Part shown: positions 12,689-13,819 of the stretch, in pieces
How positions within the stretch are numbered: position 1 is the first letter of the stretch
Layout: the number at the start of each line of letters is the position of its first letter
Assembly (NCBI GenBank): GCA_017861495.1
Contig: JAGFXW010000039.1
Coordinates: 1-13,819 of the forward strand
Source of the DNA: Bacillota bacterium
GTDB lineage: Bacteria; Bacillota_C; Negativicutes; CTSoil-072
Reading direction: 5' to 3'
Length of the DNA stretch: 13,819 nucleotides
Notes under the pieces: model-generated
Databases searched by the model: none
The model's input: only the letters and a program-made list of their open reading frames with translations
Told to the model about the DNA's origin: nothing
Position numbers and translations under genes: made by a program

Positions 12689-13819
12689 TTAGTCCGCCAA
12701 CCGCTTATAGGCGGCCAGCCGGTCTTTGGCATCCTGTTCCGTCTTATTGAACAACGCCTCCGCCGTCTCAGGGAACTGTTTCTGCAAGGAGGAGTACCGA
12801 ACTTCACCCATTAGGAAATCTCTAAAGCTGGCAGTCGGTTCTTTCGAATCCATGGTAAACGGATTTTTTCCGTTATCTTTATTCTGCGGGTTAAACCGGT
12901 AAGTTGACCAATAGCCGCACTCCACCGCTTTTTTGGCTTCCAATTGGCTGCAGCCCATGCCGGCTTTCAAGCCATGGTTGATACACGGCGCGTAGGCAAT
13001 GATCAACGATGGGCCCGGATAGGCTTCCGCTTCGGCAATCGCCTTGAGCGTTTGGTTTTTGTCGGCTCCCATGGCAATCTGGGCTACGTACACATAGCCA
13101 TAGCTCATGGCCATCATGCCTAAATCTTTTTTCTTGGTGTGCTTGCCGCTGGCGGCGAATTTCGCAATCGCTGCCGTCGGGGTCGCTTTTGAGGATTGTC
13201 CGCCGGTATTGGAGTAAACCTCCGTATCAAACACCAGGACATTGACGTCTTCGCCGGAAGCCAATACATGGTCTAAACCGCCAAAGCCGATATCATACGC
13301 CCATCCGTCGCCGCCGAAGATCCACTGCGACCGTTTGACCAGGAAGTCTTTATTGTCATAAATTGTGCCGAGGAGAGCATCCTGGCCTTTCAAGGCTTCC
13401 AATTCGGCAATAAACCGATCGGCCCTCTCCCGCGTTCCTTCGCCATTATCCTGATTGGCCAGCCAGTCTTCGCAAACCGCCTTGAAGGATTCGCCGTAGT
13501 GGTCCTTGGCAGCTTTAATGTTCTCCGCCATTTTATTGCGCAATTGCTTGACCGCCAGGAACATGCCAAGTCCGTATTCCGCATTGTCTTCAAACAGCGA
13601 GTTGCCCCAGGCCGGACCATGGCCGCGGTAGTTTTTCGTGTACGGAATGGAAGGCGCGCTGCCGGTCCAAACGGACGAACAGCCAGTTGCATTGGCTACC
13701 ATCATACGGTCGCCGTACAATTGGGTGACCAGTTTGGCATACGGGGTTTCGCCGCAGCCCGCGCAAGCGCCGGAGAATTCGAGCAGCGGCTGTTCGAATT
13801 GGCTGCCTTTTACGCTAAA
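12689..13819 (-). CDS. nifJ: Pyruvate:ferredoxin (flavodoxin) oxidoreductase, C-terminal part, continues past the right edge
   Basis: It converts pyruvate and CoA to acetyl-CoA and CO2, passing electrons to ferredoxin, a core anaerobic reaction. The 376 visible residues run open to the edge at 13819, roughly the last third of a homodimeric enzyme of about 1170 aa. They hold the thiamine-diphosphate domain: GDGWAYDIG (visible residues 169-177) and DTEVYSNTGGQSSKATP. Cys19, Cys22, Cys47 and Cys278 are spaced 3, 25 and 231 apart, the same spacing I recall for the proximal [4Fe-4S] ligands of the Desulfovibrio africanus enzyme (Cys812, 815, 840, 1071). The TTG at 13720 is internal, not a start. 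The upstream domains and any promoter lie outside the window. Confidence 0.95.
   Translation of the reverse strand, partial: FSVKGSQFEQPLLEFSGACAGCGETPYAKLVTQLYGDRMMVANATGCSSVWTGSAPSIPYTKNYRGHGPAWGNSLFEDNAEYGLGMFLAVKQLRNKMAENIKAAKDHYGESFKAVCEDWLANQDNGEGTRERADRFIAELEALKGQDALLGTIYDNKDFLVKRSQWIFGGDGWAYDIGFGGLDHVLASGEDVNVLVFDTEVYSNTGGQSSKATPTAAIAKFAASGKHTKKKDLGMMAMSYGYVYVAQIAMGADKNQTLKAIAEAEAYPGPSLIIAYAPCINHGLKAGMGCSQLEAKKAVECGYWSTYRFNPQNKDNGKNPFTMDSKEPTASFRDFLMGEVRYSSLQKQFPETAEALFNKTEQDAKDRLAAYKRLAD

Noticed and set aside
1..13819. CRISPR array or rRNA gene
   Set aside because: No regularly spaced direct repeats with unique spacers beyond the three 22-bp units at the left edge, and no rRNA-like sequence.

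Overview
The window looks like chromosomal DNA of an anaerobic, probably diderm or clostridial Firmicute; Negativicutes such as Sporomusa or Pelosinus relatives are my best guess, but only a guess. Supports are RNase J, AGGAGG-type ribosome binding sites with TTG/GTG starts, sigma-A promoters, a single-chain pyruvate:ferredoxin oxidoreductase, and a tungstate uptake operon, a metal many anaerobes need for tungsto-enzymes. All intact genes lie on the minus strand; only an integrase remnant at the left edge is on the plus strand.

Positions 1-3193 are an AT-rich accessory segment lying at the 3' side of a tRNA-Lys(CTT) gene. It starts with three TGCAA repeats exactly 22 bp apart, resembling the end of an IS21-type element, which abut the C-terminal stub of a tyrosine recombinase. 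Next come two small minus-strand cassettes. One is a proteasome-beta/HslV-like Ntn hydrolase with a translationally coupled 60-residue protein and its own promoter. The other is a three-helix membrane protein followed by two overlapping proline-rich mini-proteins (49 and 38 residues). Between this and the tRNA lies a compact, probably structured 92-bp element of unknown identity.

Positions 3383-7165 hold a tungstate ABC transporter operon read right to left: a divergent second binding protein, TupA, the permease TupB and the ATPase TupC. Its roughly 230-nt leader is heavily paired and ends in a textbook intrinsic terminator before the first start codon, so it is probably a riboswitch-controlled attenuator. 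The molybdenum/tungsten cofactor class is suggested by context only.

Positions 7241-9070 carry RNase J with its own promoter. Positions 9117-12286 are a zinc homeostasis operon (zur-znuA-znuC-znuB) with tightly overlapping genes, a Zur-box-like palindrome just downstream of the -10 and a strong terminator after znuB. Then come a tRNA-Lys(TTT) with a consensus promoter and a UUCG-loop terminator, and finally the C-terminal third of pyruvate:ferredoxin oxidoreductase, running off the right edge.

The core genes are ordinary housekeeping and metal-supply functions. The novelty lies in the accessory segment (proteasome-like hydrolase cassette, membrane protein plus proline-rich peptides, structured element) and in the attenuator leader of the tup operon.
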